From: Caulobacterales bacterium RIFOXYB1_FULL_67_16
GTDB lineage: Bacteria; Pseudomonadota; Alphaproteobacteria; Caulobacterales; Caulobacteraceae
NCBI GenBank assembly: GCA_001796045.1
Contig: MGLN01000002.1
Span: forward strand, 182 to 18,345
DNA length: 18,164 bases
Direction of reading: 5' to 3'
Shown: one piece after another, positions 16,760 to 18,164 of the stretch
Position numbering within the stretch: position 1 is the stretch's first letter
How the letters are laid out: each line of letters begins with the position of its first letter
Program-made: the position numbers and the translations under genes
Notes under the pieces: model-generated
What the model saw: the letters and a program-made list of their open reading frames with translations, nothing else
Databases searched by the model: none
What the model was told of the DNA's origin: nothing

Positions 16760-16774
16760 CGCCCCTCTTGGGCG
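16760..16774 (-). other. Short hairpin in the helicase leader
   Basis: CGCCC (16760-16764), five-base loop, GGGCG (16770-16774) form a GC-only stem in the GC-rich leader of about 95 bases between the helicase promoter and its ATG. It is too short to be a terminator. A role in temperature-dependent or autogenous control is possible but unsupported. Confidence 0.22.
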
Positions 16775-16816
16775 AGCGGGCGGCGCGGATCGCAGACCTG
16801 TCCCGAGGCTGGGGGC

Positions 16817-16849
16817 CATATAGAAGTCCCTGCGCCAAAGTCAAGTATT
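16817..16849 (-). promoter_or_regulatory. Promoter of the helicase operon, sharing an element with the iscR promoter
   Basis: On the minus strand, AATACTTGAC (complement of 16840-16849) holds the -35 TTGACT (16839-16844). After 16 bases comes the -10 TATATG (16817-16822). GGGACTT (16824-16830) occupies the end of the spacer. The AATACTTGAC and GGGACTT segments and the nine bases between them match the iscR promoter in sequence and spacing. Both boxes are good sigma-70-type matches, which makes this one of the clearest promoters in the window. Confidence 0.6.
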
Positions 16850-16910
16850 CTCGATATTTCTCCCGGCCCTGGCGAGCGGAATAAATTCCCATGATCTCAC
16901 CGGACTCGGC

Positions 16911-16943
16911 TTGACTCCCAAGGGCGTGAGGGCGGCATATAAG
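16911..16943 (+). promoter_or_regulatory. Candidate promoter of imuA-imuB
   Basis: TTGACT at 16911-16916 is a strong -35. A -10 can be read as GCATAT, CATATA or TATAAG within 16935-16943, at 18 to 21 bases spacing, so the exact box is uncertain. It ends directly in front of the SOS box, placing LexA over the expected transcription start. Confidence 0.5.
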
Positions 16944-16944
16944 A

Positions 16945-16959
16945 GAACAAATGGAGAAC
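16945..16959 (+). promoter_or_regulatory. SOS box (LexA operator) of imuA
   Basis: GAAC (16945-16948), seven bases, GAAC (16956-16959) is exactly the reverse complement of GTTC-N7-GTTC, the direct-repeat LexA operator of alphaproteobacteria. It lies at the presumed transcription start of imuA and covers its Shine-Dalgarno GGAGA (16953-16957). Regulation by LexA of this gene pair is established in Caulobacter, so the assignment is well supported. Confidence 0.85.
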
Positions 16960-16963
16960 TGAC

Positions 16964-17779
16964 GTGCGGCCAGACCGCAAGATCCAAGCGCTGAGGGACC
17001 ATCTGAAAGCTCTGGAGGCCGACGGCCATCCGGTCGATCAGGCGCGCTTCGATCTGGGGCTTGGGGCGGCGGACAGGCATCTGGGCGGGCTGGCGACCCA
17101 TGGGCTGCACGAGGTCTATGCCGCGACCACGCCCGATACGACGGCGGCCCTGGGGTTCGCTCTGGGGCTGGTCCGCCGGGCGGCGGGCGACCGACCCATC
17201 GTCTGGGGCGTCCAGACGATGGTCGGGCTGGAGACGGGTCAGATCCATGGGCCGGGCCTGCGCGAACTGGGGCTGGATCCCGGACGACTGGTTCTGGTTC
17301 GGGTCAAGGAGATGAAGGACCTGCTGGCGGCGGGCGAGGAAGGCCTCTCCAGCGGCGCGGCGGGGGCGGTGCTGCTGACGGCCTGGGGCGAGAGCCCGGC
17401 GCTGAACCTGACGGCGACGCGGCGTCTGTCGATGGCCGCGGGGCAGGGGCGGGCGACGGCGCTGCTGATCCGTCTCAGGGCCCAACCCCAGCCTAGTGCG
17501 GCGGAGACGCGGTGGCGGGTCCGGGGCGGCTTGTCGCGGGCCCTGGAGGCGGAGGCGCCCGGCCATCCGACCTATGCGGTCGAACTGTTGCGGCATCGGC
17601 TGGGCGCGCAGCCGAGGACCTGGATCATGGAGTGGGATCGTGAGCGCGGAGTCTTCCAGAATGGCGGGCAGAATGTCGGGCATGGACAGCAACGACCGCC
17701 GCTATCTGGCGGTTTGGTTTCCTTTGTTGCCGACGGATCGACTGCGGCGCGAGGAGAGGGGCTCAGACGCCACGGCTGA
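16964..17779 (+). CDS. imuA: ImuA, RecA-fold accessory protein of the SOS mutasome
   Basis: ImuA works with ImuB and DnaE2 (ImuC) in error-prone translesion synthesis after DNA damage. The 271-residue product has a weak RecA-like core: the entry GLATHGLHEVYAATTPDTTAAL (about 42-63) sits where RecA has its P-loop but lacks a GxxxxGKT motif. PIVWGVQT and GLDPGRLVLVRVKEMKDLL follow as in other ImuA proteins, and TRWRVRGG and WIMEWDRERG occur near the end. The GTG start has GGAGA six bases upstream. The frame continues 119 bases into imuB and ends RPPLSGGLVSFVADGS...GLRRHG. That tail resembles other ImuA C-termini as I recall them, so I keep the long overlap. The gene is preceded by a promoter and SOS box. 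Confidence 0.86.
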   Translation: MRPDRKIQALRDHLKALEADGHPVDQARFDLGLGAADRHLGGLATHGLHEVYAATTPDTTAALGFALGLVRRAAGDRPIVWGVQTMVGLETGQIHGPGLRELGLDPGRLVLVRVKEMKDLLAAGEEGLSSGAAGAVLLTAWGESPALNLTATRRLSMAAGQGRATALLIRLRAQPQPSAAETRWRVRGGLSRALEAEAPGHPTYAVELLRHRLGAQPRTWIMEWDRERGVFQNGGQNVGHGQQRPPLSGGLVSFVADGSTAARGEGLRRHG

Positions 17780-18164
17780 GGCTGCGACCGTGCTCGTGGA
17801 GAAGGTGAAGGGGGCGCTGCGCCTGGCGGCGGCCAACGGCGCGGCCCTGGCCCTGGGTCTGTCGCCGGGCATGACCCTGGCCGATGCACGGGCGCGGGCG
17901 CCGGATATTCGCGTGGTCGCGCACCGGCCGGAGGCGGACGCGGCCCTGTTGAAACGGGTGCTGCTGGACTTCGGGCGTTTCACGCCGATGGCGGCGACCG
18001 ACGGGCCGGACGGTCTGGCGTTGGACGTGACCGGTTGCGCCCATCTGTTCGGGGGCGAGGCGGGGCTGGTCCGGGCTGTCGCGGCGCGGGCCGAGGGCGT
18101 GGGTCTGGCGGTGCGTCTGGCCCTGGCCGGCACGCCCGAGGCGGCGCGCGCCCTGGCGCGCTTC
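17661..18164 (+). CDS. imuB: ImuB, Y-family polymerase-like mutasome protein, 3'-truncated by the window edge
   Basis: ImuB is a catalytically dead Y-family polymerase homologue that bridges the beta clamp, ImuA and DnaE2 during SOS mutagenesis. The open frame runs 168 codons to the last base, so the gene is cut by the window. It begins MAGRMSGMDSNDRRYLAVWF. The segment RRYLAVWFPLLPTDRLRR takes the place of the metal-binding DxD strand of active polymerases and has no acidic pair. DGLALDVTGCAHLFGGE (about 119-135) takes the place of the second catalytic site and is characteristic of ImuB. ATG 17661 has CGGAG nine bases upstream; ATGs at 17673 and 17682 are also possible. It overlaps the end of imuA by 119 bases in another frame. 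dnaE2 would be expected downstream, outside the window. Confidence 0.88.
   Translation, partial: MAGRMSGMDSNDRRYLAVWFPLLPTDRLRREERGSDATAEAATVLVEKVKGALRLAAANGAALALGLSPGMTLADARARAPDIRVVAHRPEADAALLKRVLLDFGRFTPMAATDGPDGLALDVTGCAHLFGGEAGLVRAVAARAEGVGLAVRLALAGTPEAARALARF

Overview
This 18.2 kb window is uniformly GC-rich bacterial chromosome, with tightly packed genes and no sign of mobile DNA. The gene content and order point to an alphaproteobacterium of the Caulobacterales, with Brevundimonas or a close relative as the best guess. The main clues are an iscR-iscS-sufBCDS-sufT-sufA operon, an rhlE-type helicase beside a DgcB-like diguanylate cyclase, and an imuA-imuB pair preceded by an alphaproteobacterial SOS box (GTTC-N7-GTTC). 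The genus is inferred from memory of synteny and was not tested by any search.

Layout. Positions 1-2675 (+) hold the 3' part of hflX, a ribosome-associated GTPase, followed three bases later by a CPA1-type Na+/H+ antiporter. Positions 2710-4038 (-) hold a type II NADH dehydrogenase-like flavoprotein, convergent with the antiporter. Positions 4221-5198 (+) hold a TerC/Alx-family membrane protein ending in a strong hairpin terminator. Positions 5220-5870 (-) hold a small alpha/beta hydrolase whose nucleophile-elbow serine is replaced by glutamine. Positions 6029-13252 (+) form a nine-gene operon for Fe-S cluster assembly: iscR, a NifS/IscS-like cysteine desulfurase, sufB, sufC, sufD, sufS, sufT, a SufA/IscA-type carrier and a TfoX N-terminal-domain protein. 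Its genes overlap or are separated by no more than 9 bases. Positions 16714-13245 (-) form a second operon, read right to left: rhlE-like DEAD-box helicase, diguanylate cyclase, 1-acyl-glycerol-3-phosphate acyltransferase-like protein. From 16964 to the end (+) lie imuA and the 5' part of imuB, the accessory genes of the mutagenic translesion polymerase system.

How the genes work together. IscR senses Fe-S status and probably controls the whole suf operon. The two cysteine desulfurases supply sulfur, SufBCD is the assembly scaffold/ATPase, and SufT and SufA act in maturation and delivery. The imu genes carry a clear LexA box. The helicase, cyclase and acyltransferase operon may link RNA turnover, c-di-GMP and membrane lipid synthesis, but co-transcription is all the sequence shows.

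I did not find an obviously undescribed multi-gene system. The observations most worth checking are: an identical composite promoter element, AATACTTGAC, nine bases, GGGACTT, in front of both iscR and the rhlE-like gene; a perfect 17-bp palindrome at the iscR promoter; a perfect 9-bp inverted repeat overlapping the Shine-Dalgarno of the diguanylate cyclase; and the serine-less hydrolase. No stretch longer than 300 bases lacks a gene. I saw no tRNA, rRNA, CRISPR array, insertion sequence or origin.
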